Positions 26,324 to 36,772 of a stretch of 64,000 nucleotides of DNA are shown here, one piece after another. Origin of the DNA: Mesorhizobium australicum. GTDB lineage: Bacteria > Pseudomonadota > Alphaproteobacteria > Rhizobiales > Rhizobiaceae. Below the pieces are notes generated by a model. It did not search any database. It worked only from the letters and a program-made list of their open reading frames with translations, and was not told the origin of the DNA. How positions within the stretch are numbered: position 1 is the stretch's first letter; every line of letters begins with the position of its first letter. The DNA is taken from positions 1,736,001 to 1,800,000 of the forward strand of contig NZ_FXBL01000004.1 in assembly GCF_900177325.1 (NCBI RefSeq), read 5' to 3'. Position numbers and translations under genes: made by a program.

Positions 26324-26851
26324 TCAGATCGGCTTGTACATAATCGTCGTCGAATCGAATTCCCGCCCTCGCGGATCGAGGCAGTAGCCGGGTATTACGC
26401 CGCTGGTGCGGTAGCCGATCGATGCATACAGCGGTTCGGCATGATCGCCCGTGCGCGTGTCGAGCGTGAGCAGATGGCGGCCGAGCGCGCGTGCCTTCTC
26501 TTCGACTCGCAGCATCAGCAGCCGCGCCAGGCCGCGGCGACGGAAGTCAGGATGTACCATCAGCTTGCGCACTTCCGCCCGGTGCGGCTGGTTGGGCGGT
26601 GTGTCGTAGTCGAGCTGCACTGCGCCCGCGATGCGTTTATGCGCCCTTGCGACAAGCAGGAGCAGGTTGCCGCCATCAAGCCGGGGCATCACCTTCCTCG
26701 CCCAGAAGTCCGCCCCGTCGGCGGGCGAATAGGGAAGGATGTAGCCGATGCTCGCGCCAGCGTGGACGCAGGCATGCATCATCTCGCCCAGCGCCTCGAT
26801 GTTCGCAGCGACGTCGTCGCGTCCAAATTCGGTGATGGCGAAGTCCGTCAT
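26324..26851 (-). CDS. GNAT-family N-acetyltransferase
   Basis: A 175-residue acetyltransferase with the acetyl-CoA-binding motif A 'KLMVHPDFRRRGLARLLMLRVEEKARALG' and a downstream 'LDTRTGDHAEPLYASIGYRTSGVIPGYCLD' region. The substrate is not evident. The start (MTDFAITEFG) lies 5 bases after the XRE-cupin gene's stop, so the two are almost certainly co-transcribed and the regulator may respond to the same compound the enzyme acts on. Confidence 0.88.
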   Translation of the reverse strand: MTDFAITEFGRDDVAANIEALGEMMHACVHAGASIGYILPYSPADGADFWARKVMPRLDGGNLLLLVARAHKRIAGAVQLDYDTPPNQPHRAEVRKLMVHPDFRRRGLARLLMLRVEEKARALGRHLLTLDTRTGDHAEPLYASIGYRTSGVIPGYCLDPRGREFDSTTIMYKPI

Positions 26852-26856
26852 GGCGG

Positions 26857-27429
26857 TCACACGATGAAGAGGAGGTATTTCGCGCCCATGTCGACCGGCG
26901 TCTCGAACCGGCTCTCGCCGTGGAGCTGGTAGCGCAGGCAGTCTCCGGGCACGAGGTCGTGGCGCCTGCCTTCGATCGTGAGTGAAAGCGCGCCCTCCCG
27001 CAGCACGAGATGGTGTTCGAGGCCTGGCCGCGGCGGCAAGGGATAGTCGATGCGCGTGCCGGCCCGCAGTTCGCATTCCAGCACTTCGCCTGCGAGCGTC
27101 GCGGCGGGAGGCGACAGCGAGCGGCGGGTGAAGCCGGCGGACCTGTCTTCCCAGACCGGCTGCGAGCCGGTTTTGACCAGCGGCTCGAACCGCTCCTCGA
27201 CCATTCGCATCAGCCGCGACATCGTCAGTCCGTAAGCGGCGCACAGGCGTCCCAGCGCTTGAGCGGTCGGGCTGACCTCGGCATTCTCCATGCGCGACAA
27301 GGTGGCCCGGCTCACTCCGCTCCGGGTGGCGAGTTCGTCCAGCGACCACCCGCGCTTCGTGCGCAGCGATTTCAGTCGATCGGCGACCTGTCGGGCAAAT
27401 GCGTCGTCATGGAGAGAAAGAGATTCCAT
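26857..27429 (-). CDS. XRE-family regulator with cupin domain
   Basis: A 190-residue protein. Helix-turn-helix residues ~14-70 ('LRTKRGWSLDELATRSGVSRATLSRMENAEVSPTAQALGRLCAAYGL') precede a cupin effector domain in the last 100 residues ('PPRPGLEHHLVLREGALSLTIEGRRHDLVPGDCLRY'). Such proteins regulate small-molecule catabolic or detoxification genes in response to a ligand in the cupin barrel. The start MESLSLHDD is at the ATG at 27429; the upstream frame is shadow. The operon includes the GNAT gene, and a palindrome covers this start codon. Confidence 0.87.
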   Translation of the reverse strand: MESLSLHDDAFARQVADRLKSLRTKRGWSLDELATRSGVSRATLSRMENAEVSPTAQALGRLCAAYGLTMSRLMRMVEERFEPLVKTGSQPVWEDRSAGFTRRSLSPPAATLAGEVLECELRAGTRIDYPLPPRPGLEHHLVLREGALSLTIEGRRHDLVPGDCLRYQLHGESRFETPVDMGAKYLLFIV

Positions 27430-27453
27430 ATACGGGAAAATTTCCCGAATATG
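27427..27453. promoter_or_regulatory. 27-base palindrome covering the XRE-cupin start codon
   Basis: Two nested arm pairs, CATAT/ATATG (27427-27431 and 27449-27453) and CGGGAAA/TTTCCCG (27433-27439 and 27441-27447), form a palindrome in which 12 of 13 base pairs match. The leftmost arm contains the complement of the start ATG. A TTGACA-like -35 lies at 27460-27465 on the minus strand. A dimer bound here would block initiation, suggesting autorepression. Confidence 0.6.
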
Positions 27454-27624
27454 AGAATATGTCAAGGGAGGACCGCGCAAAAAGGAACGCCCTCCTCGGC
27501 TTATATCCGTGAAGGGCGTCCTTTGTCCGTCATCTTCAGTTGGAATCTCTTCCTTCGTTGGATGGGACATCGACATAACGCCGACCCTTCCCGCCGGTTC
27601 CACGAGGCGACGAGATTTTTTCCG

Positions 27625-27658
27625 TCAAGAAAAAGGGCGGTCCTTTCGGACCGCCCTT
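27625..27658 (-). terminator. groEL terminator
   Basis: A perfect 11-base stem (AAGGGCGGTCC and complement, TTTC loop) lies about 28 bases past the groEL stop and is followed on the minus strand by TTTTTCTT. It separates groESL from the XRE-cupin/GNAT operon. Confidence 0.85.
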
Positions 27659-27685
27659 CGCATTCCTGGCAGATGGCGGTACTTC

Positions 27686-29347
<1,662 letters not shown>

Positions 29348-29389
29348 TCAGGCCCGACTAAACCTGGTTGGAGAGTTACGGGCGGTCGT

Positions 29390-29686
29390 TCAGCCGATGA
29401 TGCCCATGATGTCGGATTCCTTCATGATCAGAAGGTCTTCGCCATTGAGCTTCACTTCGGTGCCGGACCACTTGCCGAACAGCACGCGGTCACCCGCCTT
29501 GACGTCCAGCGGAACGAGCTTGCCGCTTTCATCGCGGGCGCCGGAGCCGACAGCGACGATTTCGCCTTCCTGCGGCTTCTCCTTGGCGGTATCGGGGATG
29601 ATGATCCCGCCCTTGGTCTTCTCCTCGGATTCGACCCGGCGGACGACAACGCGGTCGTGCAGCGGCCGGAACTTCGACTTTGCCAT
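29390..29686 (-). CDS. groES: co-chaperonin GroES
   Basis: The 98-residue lid of the GroEL chamber, starting [17 protein letters not shown]. The mobile loop '[27 protein letters not shown]' and the C-terminal '[20 protein letters not shown]' are typical. The ATG at 29686 was chosen over an upstream in-frame one by family length. It is the first gene of the groESL operon, with a CIRCE operator 56 bases upstream. Confidence 0.97.
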   Translation of the reverse strand: MAKSKFRPLHDRVVVRRVESEEKTKGGIIIPDTAKEKPQEGEIVAVGSGARDESGKLVPLDVKAGDRVLFGKWSGTEVKLNGEDLLIMKESDIMGIIG

Positions 29687-29741
29687 GTTCTTGATCCCTT
29701 GAGCGAAGCGGTTTGTGACGTCCGATGTTTCGGGCCGTCTG

Positions 29742-29768
29742 TTAGCACTCACCTATGGCGAGTGCTAA
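29742..29768 (-). promoter_or_regulatory. CIRCE operator (HrcA binding site)
   Basis: TTAGCACTC-N9-GAGTGCTAA, a perfect copy of the CIRCE consensus, lies between the promoter and groES. HrcA binds it to repress chaperonin genes until heat shock. Confidence 0.97.
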
Positions 29769-29777
29769 CGTGGCGGT

Positions 29778-29806
29778 GAGATAGGCCGTCGCCATTTTCA
29801 TGTCAA
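29778..29806 (-). promoter_or_regulatory. sigma-70-like promoter of groESL
   Basis: On the minus strand, TTGACA (29801-29806) and TATCTC (29778-29783) are separated by 17 bases, with the CIRCE operator just downstream. The -35 is a full consensus match and the spacing is ideal. Confidence 0.75.
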
Positions 29807-29978
29807 GGACTGAGGTCGCGATGACGGCGACGCCGCACGAGACCGTGAGAGGACAGACCGGCCGCGCGGGCGTATGCTGTTACTCACTGCCGCGCTGATG
29901 TGGCAGGCGGTAACCCGGCGATGGTTCGAGGGGCGCCGTCGTCGCAAGGTCCGCTCCGATCCCTGGCTGTGAGGAGGA

Positions 29979-30791
29979 ATGGCCATGACCGACTTCCACG
30001 TCTACGCCGGCGCCGAGCATTCGATCGACCGCCCGCATGTTCGCAGGATCTCGCTGAACGATATCCGCGAGGCGCTGCGCAAGGGGCTCGACGATTTCCG
30101 GGACAAGCCGTCCCATGTCGTGTTCATCGCGCTGATCTATCCGATCGTCGGTGTCGTGCTTGCCCGATGGAGTTCAGGCGAAGACACGCTGCAGCTGCTC
30201 TATCCGCTGATGTCGGGCTTCGCGCTGATCGGCCCGTTCGCAGCGCTCGGCCTCTACGAGATCAGCCGCCGCCGCGAACTTGGCCTCGACACGTCCTGGC
30301 GTCACGCGCTCGGCGTCGTCCGTTCGCCCTCCATCCCCGGCATCGCGGCGGTTGGGCTGATGCTCGTCGCGCTGTTCCTGGCGTGGCTGCTCACGGCGGA
30401 TGCCATCTACAAGGCGATCTATGTCGGCGGCAGGCCGGCGAGCATCCCGGCGCTGCTGGCCGATGTGCTCGGCACGCAACGCGGCTGGATGCTGATCGTC
30501 GTCGGCAACGTCGTTGGCTTCCTCTTCGCGGCGGCCGCGCTGGTTCTGACGCTGGTCGCCTTTCCGATGATGCTCGATCGCGATTGCGGCGCGGTGGCGG
30601 CAATAGAGACGTCGGTGCGCGCAGCTCTCGCGAATCCGGTCCCGGTCGCGGCCTGGGGCCTCGTCGTGGCCGCAGGGCTGCTGCTCGGCTCGCTGCCGCT
30701 CTTCGCCGGCCTGGCGGTCGTCATGCCGATCCTCGGCCATGCGACATGGCACCTCTACCGGGCGCTTGTCGCGCCAGGCCGGGGGAGATGA
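29979..30791 (+). CDS. DUF2189 membrane protein
   Basis: A 270-residue protein with about six hydrophobic spans and the DUF2189 start block 'RRISLNDIREALRKGLDDFRDKPSHVVFIALIYPIVGVVLA', followed by 'GPFAALGLYEISRRRELG'. The family is widespread in alphaproteobacteria and of unknown function, sometimes found near oxidase genes. An AGGAGG-like site (gaggagga) precedes the ATG. The gene ends 3 bases before the convergent vWA protein gene. Confidence 0.86.
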   Translation: MAMTDFHVYAGAEHSIDRPHVRRISLNDIREALRKGLDDFRDKPSHVVFIALIYPIVGVVLARWSSGEDTLQLLYPLMSGFALIGPFAALGLYEISRRRELGLDTSWRHALGVVRSPSIPGIAAVGLMLVALFLAWLLTADAIYKAIYVGGRPASIPALLADVLGTQRGWMLIVVGNVVGFLFAAAALVLTLVAFPMMLDRDCGAVAAIETSVRAALANPVPVAAWGLVVAAGLLLGSLPLFAGLAVVMPILGHATWHLYRALVAPGRGR

Positions 30792-30794
30792 GCC

Positions 30795-32738
30795 TCAGCC
30801 GACGATGCGCAGGTTGGACAGTTCGTCGGCGATCTTCCTGAACGTTTCAGCCAGGTCGCCGCCCTTCGTGTTCCAGAACAGCTTCTCGTCTCGGATGCGC
30901 GAGAAGGACGCGCAGTTGGTTAGTCCGTCGATCTGCGCCTGCGTCGCCGCCTTCTCCGCCGTGGTTCCCTTCGTCGCGTCCAGATCGAGCGCGACCGTCA
31001 TGATGATGACGTTCTTGTTCTTCGCGTTGGTGCAGGTCGTGGCGAGATGCTCGTCCATCGCCTTTGAATAGTTGGCGTTGGAGTAGTCCGTCTTGGTGAT
31101 CGCACTGGTGGTGCCGAGGAACAGCCGGCCATAGGTGTAGGCGTTGGTGTAGGGCACGAGATAGCCGAAGGCCGAATAGATCGCCTTGGAGCCGGCGAGA
31201 TCGTTGCCGCCGTAGTTCCAGTAGGTGCCTGAATAGGTGTGCGCGGTGACGGAGGTCGGCGTGTAGTAGGTGTTGGCGCCGTCGGTCAGCACGATGACGA
31301 CCTTGTCATTGCCTTTCTCGGTGTCGGCGCGGCCCTCGGTGAAGGGTTCTCCGCCCGAGACGGTGCGCCAGCCCCAGGCCAGCCCTTCCGGCACGTTCGT
31401 CGCACCGTTGGGGGCCATCGCATCGATGGCCGCCTTGATCTTGTCGATGCCGGTCTGGCCGGAGACGTCCACGAGAGGCGTGATCGCCGTGGTCGAGCAG
31501 CTTGCGTTCGGGCCCTCGTCCAGCCCCATCGCCGCCGTGCCTTCGGCGGCCGCTGTGTAGTATTTCGGCATGTAACGCTGACGCACCGCGGCGCTCGAAT
31601 TCGTCGATCCGTCCTTCCACCAGTTGTTGTTTGCCGGGCGGCTGTTGCTGTCGGTCTGGTCGGTCTCATCGGGCGCGAACATCGGGACGAACAGCGTCGC
31701 CGGCGTGCCCACGCTTGGGGTTGTGTCGTCGGTATTGTAGGGATGAGGCCGTGCCTCGACGCAGCCTTGCCAGGACGAGAAGCTCACCAGCTCTGTATAA
31801 CCGGTGTCGCGCGTGCCCCACGTCTTGCAGTTTCCGTTCCACTTGTACTCGACGCAGTAGCTTTCCGTTCCGGTCTTAACGAACTTTTGCCGCTGCATGT
31901 CCTTGTACAAGGTGAACCGGGTCATCACCTTGTCCTTTTCCGTCCCCCATCCGGTGCCGCGCTTGTAGTAGGCGCCGCCGCTGAGTTCGACCTTCTTGTT
32001 CGAATTCGCCGCGCCCATCGTCGACCAGTCGAAGTTCTCGTGGTGGATCGGCGAAATGCCGGTCGTGTCCATCCAGCTCGACGTCTCATGGCTCGCGCCG
32101 ACATTGACCGAGGCGGCGAACGGCACCAGCGAGAACTGCACCGGCTTGTCGACCTGTTTCATCTGCGCCGCCTGGGCCGAGATCGTGTCGACCAGTTGCT
32201 TGGCGGCGGCCTTGAGGAGATCGATCCGCTTCTGCCCGGAGCCAGTGCCGACAAAATCCATCGAGCCCGAATTGTCGAGCACGAGTGCGACCTCAAGCGT
32301 GTTCTTCAGCTTGATCTCGGTGTGCTCGGTGAAGTTGATTTCCGTGGAGGCGCCGGTGACATGGTGGACCAGGTTCGTAAAGGCCGCGAAGAAATAGGGT
32401 CTGTATGTCAGCGTCGCCGACATCTTGAGCGTCCCGCCACCGGTGTTGTTCTGGGGCAGGATGACGGAAAGCGTGGTGTCGGCGGGATCGACGGCGTTCA
32501 GGTTCGCCTCGAAGAAATCGCCGGCGTAGTCGATCAGTTGGGCGTCGGTCGCGCCCGTGATGGCCTGCCGGGCCGTCGCGATGCCGGCGGCGTCGAGGGC
32601 GTTGAGAACGTCTACCCGCTGGCGGTTCATTTCAGTGAAGTCGACGGCGAAAGCGAGACCGCCCAGCAGCGGGACGGACAGGATCGCCGTCATCATCGCA
32701 AACTGGCCGCTCTCATTCCTGCGGAAATGCCGGATCAT
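30795..32738 (-). CDS. TadG-like pilus assembly protein with vWA domain
   Basis: A 647-residue protein with an N-terminal TadE/TadG-type membrane anchor ('ESGQFAMMTAILSVPLLGGLAFAVDFTEM') and a von Willebrand A domain. The MIDAS motif 'LVLDNSGSMD' is near residue 155 and further Ser/Thr/Asp residues lie in 'VIVLTDGANTYY'. TadG-like proteins localise to the cell envelope and are linked to Flp pilus or secreted adhesion structures. No other tad gene is in the window, so this is an isolated copy. Confidence 0.85.
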   Translation of the reverse strand: MIRHFRRNESGQFAMMTAILSVPLLGGLAFAVDFTEMNRQRVDVLNALDAAGIATARQAITGATDAQLIDYAGDFFEANLNAVDPADTTLSVILPQNNTGGGTLKMSATLTYRPYFFAAFTNLVHHVTGASTEINFTEHTEIKLKNTLEVALVLDNSGSMDFVGTGSGQKRIDLLKAAAKQLVDTISAQAAQMKQVDKPVQFSLVPFAASVNVGASHETSSWMDTTGISPIHHENFDWSTMGAANSNKKVELSGGAYYKRGTGWGTEKDKVMTRFTLYKDMQRQKFVKTGTESYCVEYKWNGNCKTWGTRDTGYTELVSFSSWQGCVEARPHPYNTDDTTPSVGTPATLFVPMFAPDETDQTDSNSRPANNNWWKDGSTNSSAAVRQRYMPKYYTAAAEGTAAMGLDEGPNASCSTTAITPLVDVSGQTGIDKIKAAIDAMAPNGATNVPEGLAWGWRTVSGGEPFTEGRADTEKGNDKVVIVLTDGANTYYTPTSVTAHTYSGTYWNYGGNDLAGSKAIYSAFGYLVPYTNAYTYGRLFLGTTSAITKTDYSNANYSKAMDEHLATTCTNAKNKNVIIMTVALDLDATKGTTAEKAATQAQIDGLTNCASFSRIRDEKLFWNTKGGDLAETFRKIADELSNLRIVG

Positions 32739-32868
32739 CGTAAACCTGCCCCAAGGAGTGCCTGGCTAATGATCAGGATCGCAGAAAGCCGCTAATTTCC
32801 CGTTTTCCTGGTTGGTTAGAATTCCCTGCACGGCTTGAACTGGCGTTAACCATTCAGGCCGCCCGGCG

Positions 32869-34065
32869 TCATCGCGCAGGAAGCGTGGCAGAACCGCCGG
32901 GCGGCGATGACTTCAGCTTGCGGGGCGGCGAGAAGCACTCGCCTCGCATCAGGTCCACGCCGAGGTCGAGGAGGGCGACTGCGTCCTCGTCCGTGGCGAC
33001 GTCGGTCGCGACGATGGTCATGCCCGACCTGCCGATGAGTTCGGCGAGATCCGCTCCCGGCACGGCCTTGCGCCGGACGCGCTCGCGATCGAGCAGCCGG
33101 TCCGCGGCAAGCTTGACGATGCGCACGCCCTGCAGCTTGAGCCGCTCCAGCCCGTTCTCCTCGGTGGGCCAGCCCTCGGCCGCAAGTGCGGCACCCGACA
33201 CGGCCAGCCTTACGATGCTGTGCTGGACAGGCTTGTCTTTGGTGGTGAAGAGCTCGGCGGGGATCGAGAAGATCAGTCCCCTGGCCAGTCCGGCATGCAG
33301 GTCGAGCAGGCCGCAGACCTCTTCAAGCGCCGCCGCGTCGCCGAGCATCGCCGCCGAGACGGCGACGTGCAGGGGAAGCCTGGAGCTATCGGCGCCCAGC
33401 TGCCGGCGGCTCGCATGCATGGCGGCCTTGACCAGCGCGAGCTCGAATGCGGCGAGATCGGCCGGGGCGATGGCCGGCGACAATCCCCGCACGATGCGCT
33501 CGGTTCCGTCCTCCAGCACGAGATGCGCAAGCACCTCGAAGCCGGCCGCCGCGCCCTGAGACACCGACACGATCGGCTCCAGGCTGAGCTCGAGTTCGCG
33601 ATCGGCCCATCCGGCGGGCAGCGTCGCTCCCAAGGCCGGCTTCGCCGCAGGCTTGCGCTCGCCCGCTCCCTGCCCGGCCGGGTCGTCGCGGTTCTCGGCC
33701 GGCGGGGCGGCCGCGGCTTCCGTGGGAGCGTCCGAGTGGGTGTCGATCCGGTCGAGCATGCCGCCGATCTGCCGGTCGATCGTCGCGGTGAGCGCCCCGA
33801 GCGTGAGCGAGTTCCGCTCGTTGCCTGCGGCAAGCTCCTTGAGCGCGCCATCGAGCGTGTGGGCGAGGCGGTCGATGTCGCCCTGCATCCGTTCCGCCTT
33901 GAGAAACAGATATGCCGCCAGCACGGCCGCGAACGCAGCGAGCAGCAGCGCCACGAGGGTGAGGAAAGGCCAGAGCGCCGCCGGGCCGGCCGCCGCGAGC
34001 GCGAGCCCGGCGCAGATGATGAGCGCCGCCGCGATGATCGCGATATATCGCATGCGCAGCTTCAC
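32869..34065 (-). CDS. membrane protein with degenerate EAL-like domain
   Basis: A 398-residue protein. Two N-terminal spans (residues ~6-24 and ~30-55) are followed by a coiled-coil-like region and an EAL-like domain from about residue 155 ('SLEPIVSVSQGAAAGFEVLAHL'). The EAL triplet is EVL, the DDFG motif is absent and the NxS block is changed, so c-di-GMP hydrolysis is unlikely. It may act as a c-di-GMP sensor or scaffold. It lies 130 bases upstream of the TadG-like gene on the same strand. The longer antisense frame here was discounted. Confidence 0.8.
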   Translation of the reverse strand: MKLRMRYIAIIAAALIICAGLALAAAGPAALWPFLTLVALLLAAFAAVLAAYLFLKAERMQGDIDRLAHTLDGALKELAAGNERNSLTLGALTATIDRQIGGMLDRIDTHSDAPTEAAAAPPAENRDDPAGQGAGERKPAAKPALGATLPAGWADRELELSLEPIVSVSQGAAAGFEVLAHLVLEDGTERIVRGLSPAIAPADLAAFELALVKAAMHASRRQLGADSSRLPLHVAVSAAMLGDAAALEEVCGLLDLHAGLARGLIFSIPAELFTTKDKPVQHSIVRLAVSGAALAAEGWPTEENGLERLKLQGVRIVKLAADRLLDRERVRRKAVPGADLAELIGRSGMTIVATDVATDEDAVALLDLGVDLMRGECFSPPRKLKSSPPGGSATLPAR

Positions 34066-34242
34066 GTGCCTCCGGCCGGTTCCCCGAACATCTCGCGGCC
34101 GCGGTGCCGATGTCCTGTCCGAAGGACATGTCGCATGAGGCCGGTTCCTTGTTAAGCGAAAGCTGGTGACAGGGTGAACCGGTTCGGTTAATCCGCTGCG
34201 GTCGCTTCTCGCGGCGGTGAAATCTCGTCAACCGGAGGCTCG

Positions 34243-35103
34243 ATGGCCCATCGCGCGGACAGGATCGGCTCGCTTCAGGACATCGAGGGACGCTATGGCG
34301 TCATCCTTTCCGATGTCTGGGGTGTGGTCCACAACGGCGTCCGCGCCTTTCCGGACGCATCGCAGGCGCTGGCAGCGGCGCGTTCGCGAGGACTGGCCGT
34401 GGTGCTGATCACCAACGCGCCGCGTCCGCGGGGTGAGGTGCAGGCGCAGCTCGACATTCTCGGCGTGCCGCGCGACGCGTATGACCGCATCGTCACGTCG
34501 GGGGACGTGACGCGTGACCTGATCACGGAAGGAGCGCGCAAGATCTTTCACATCGGCCCCGAGCGCGACCTGTCGATCTATGACGGGCTCGACGTGGAGC
34601 TCGTCGAGGAGTTCGAGGCACTGACCGTCGTTTGCACGGGCCTGTTCGACGACGACACCGAAACGCCGGAAGACTATGCCGACATGCTGCGGCGCCTGCG
34701 CGCGCGCGACCTCCCCTTCGTCTGCGCCAATCCGGACATCGTGGTGGAAAAGGGTGACCGGCTGATCTGGTGCGCCGGGGCGCTGGCGCGCGACTACGCC
34801 CAGCTCGGCGGCCGCACCCGAATTGCCGGCAAACCGCACCGCCCGATCTATATCGCGGCGCTGCAGGCGGCCGCCGAGGTTCTCGGCCGCGACGTTTCTG
34901 AGCGCGACGCGCTGGCGATCGGCGACGGCGTCCTGACCGACGTGAAGGGCGCCGAACAGAACGGCATCGACATCCTCTACGTGACCGGCGGCATCCATGC
35001 GCGCGAATACGGCGAGACGCTGGAGCCCGATCCGGCGATGCTGGCCGCGTTCCTGGAGAAGCACGGCCACCATCCTGTTGCCGTCATCCCGAGGCTGCGC
35101 TGA
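34243..35103 (+). CDS. HAD-superfamily hydrolase, TIGR01459-like
   Basis: A 286-residue class II HAD protein with the DxWG-type motif I 'ILSDVWGVVHNG' (residues ~21-32), motif II 'VVLITNAPRPRGEVQ' and the C-terminal 'LAIGDGVLTDVKGAEQNGIDILYVTGGIH'. It closely resembles the TIGR01459 family commonly found upstream of ribF in rhizobia; its substrate is not known. It is separated from ribF by only 4 bases and shares the transcript. Confidence 0.88.
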   Translation: MAHRADRIGSLQDIEGRYGVILSDVWGVVHNGVRAFPDASQALAAARSRGLAVVLITNAPRPRGEVQAQLDILGVPRDAYDRIVTSGDVTRDLITEGARKIFHIGPERDLSIYDGLDVELVEEFEALTVVCTGLFDDDTETPEDYADMLRRLRARDLPFVCANPDIVVEKGDRLIWCAGALARDYAQLGGRTRIAGKPHRPIYIAALQAAAEVLGRDVSERDALAIGDGVLTDVKGAEQNGIDILYVTGGIHAREYGETLEPDPAMLAAFLEKHGHHPVAVIPRLR

Positions 35104-35107
35104 CGCC

Positions 35108-36088
35108 ATGCCGGACTTCGCCCGCGTCTCGGACCTTCCACAACTCCCGGCTCGGCTGCGCGGCGGCGTGGTGGCCATCGGCAATTTCGACGGCGTGCAC
35201 CGTGGCCACCAGATCGTGCTTCAGCGCGCGCTCGACGAGGCGAAGGCGATCGGTGCCCCGGCGCTCGCCTTGACGTTCGAGCCGCATCCGCGCCAGCTCT
35301 TCCGCCCGGATATTCCGCTGTTCCGGCTCACGCCCCCCGACCTCAAGGCGCGCCTGATCGGCACGCTCGGCTTCGACGCCATCGTGGAACTGCCCTTCAC
35401 GCGCGCCTTCGCCGCTCAGACGGCGGAGGAGTTCATCGACCGCGTGCTGATCGAAGGCCTGGGGATCAGGCACGTGATCACCGGCTTCGACTTCCATTTC
35501 GGCAAGGACCGCCGGGGCGGCCCGGCCTTCCTGATGGAGGCTGGCCGCGAGCGCGGGTTCAGGGTTACGCTGCTCGACGCCTTCCGCGACGAGGGCGCGG
35601 AGGTGATTTCGTCCAGCCGCATCCGCGACCTGCTCTGCGAGGGCGACGTGGCACAATCCGCCGGCCTCCTCGGCTACCGCTACACCGTCGAGGGTGTCGT
35701 CTCGCGCGGCAAGCAGCTTGGTCGCACGCTGGGCTTCCCGACCGCCAACATGGCTCTTGGCGAGGACAACGGTTTGAAGCACGGCATCTATGCTGTGCGG
35801 TTGCGCGACGGTTCGGGCGCCTTGCGGGACGGCGTGGCGAGCTTCGGGCGGCGCCCGACGGTCGACGAGGCGGGCGAGCCGCTGCTGGAGACCTTCGTCT
35901 TCGACTATTCCGGCGACCTCTACGGCCAGACCTGCGCGGTCTCGTTCTTTGGCTTCCTGCGCGGCGAGGAGAAATTCTCCTCGCTCGACGACCTCGTCAT
36001 CCAGATCCGCCGCGACGAGGAGGAAGCGCGCGCCCTTATGTCGGGCGTCCGGCCGCTTGGGCCGCTCGATCTCAGCCTCGCGTTCTGA
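35108..36088 (+). CDS. ribF: bifunctional riboflavin kinase/FAD synthetase
   Basis: Makes FMN from riboflavin and ATP and then FAD from FMN and ATP. The 326-residue product has the nucleotidyltransferase half ('AIGNFDGVHRGHQIVLQRAL', 'FEPHPRQLFRP', 'SSSRIRDLLCEG') and the C-terminal kinase half ('RTLGFPTANMAL', 'ASFGRRPTVDE'). Start MPDFARVSDL at 35108 avoids the upstream antisense extension. It is the second gene of a two-gene unit with the HAD hydrolase. Confidence 0.95.
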   Translation: MPDFARVSDLPQLPARLRGGVVAIGNFDGVHRGHQIVLQRALDEAKAIGAPALALTFEPHPRQLFRPDIPLFRLTPPDLKARLIGTLGFDAIVELPFTRAFAAQTAEEFIDRVLIEGLGIRHVITGFDFHFGKDRRGGPAFLMEAGRERGFRVTLLDAFRDEGAEVISSSRIRDLLCEGDVAQSAGLLGYRYTVEGVVSRGKQLGRTLGFPTANMALGEDNGLKHGIYAVRLRDGSGALRDGVASFGRRPTVDEAGEPLLETFVFDYSGDLYGQTCAVSFFGFLRGEEKFSSLDDLVIQIRRDEEEARALMSGVRPLGPLDLSLAF

Positions 36089-36091
36089 CGC

Positions 36092-36652
36092 CTACTTCTT
36101 CAGCGCCAGCCCGACCGCGATGAACGTCCATCCCTGGAAAATCAGGTCGATGGCGAGGAACATGCCGAGCACCCACAGGCTGTTCACCGGCCAGCCCGCG
36201 GCGATGATGAGGCCGAGGAGCACGGTAACTACGCCGCCCGCGACCACCCAGCCCCAGCCGCTGTTCGGCCGCTCCTTGAAGCCCACCCAGATGCGCAGCG
36301 CACCCGAGGCGAGCAGGCCGGCCGCCAGCATGAAGGTGAGCACCGCCGAGGCGAGCAGCGGGTTCATGAAGGCGACGACGCCCGATGCGGCATAGAGGAT
36401 GCCACTGAGCAGCCACCAGAAGAACCCGCCCCAGTCCTTGACGCTGAAAGAATGGATGATTTCGCCGATGCCGGCGACCAGCATCAGCGAGCCGACGACG
36501 AAGACCGAGGCGACGGTGGCGGTGAGGAGATTCGCGGCAGCGATGCCGCCGGCCACGAGCAGGAGCACGCCGAGCGCAACGAACCAACCCCATTTGGCGC
36601 GCGCCTCGCGCAGCGCTTCGCCGAGGCTGCCTGTGGGGGAGGGGATCGTCAT
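36092..36652 (-). CDS. HdeD-family (DUF308) membrane protein
   Basis: A 186-residue protein with six hydrophobic spans and the repeated DUF308 pattern ('GVLLLVAGGIAAANLLTATVASVFVVGSLMLVAGIGEIIHSF', 'FMNPLLASAVLTFMLAAGLLASGALRIWVGF'). HdeD is linked to acid resistance in E. coli; in rhizobia the role is unknown. The start MTIPSPTG was chosen on family length. It converges with ribF (3-base gap). Confidence 0.85.
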   Translation of the reverse strand: MTIPSPTGSLGEALREARAKWGWFVALGVLLLVAGGIAAANLLTATVASVFVVGSLMLVAGIGEIIHSFSVKDWGGFFWWLLSGILYAASGVVAFMNPLLASAVLTFMLAAGLLASGALRIWVGFKERPNSGWGWVVAGGVVTVLLGLIIAAGWPVNSLWVLGMFLAIDLIFQGWTFIAVGLALKK

Positions 36653-36772
36653 GGCGCGACTCCTAATTCGTATGTCGAATGCCCGAATGCTAGCACGTGC
36701 CACGCGATCCGGGGAGAGCTTTTGTGGTCGCCTCGCGTACCGGCAATGCGTGGATGCTGGACTGCGCAGGCG

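Noticed and set aside
34110..34129. ATGTCCT-N6-AGGACAT palindrome between the EAL-like gene and the HAD gene
   Set aside because: Symmetric but short; no flanking promoter or family consensus to support an operator.
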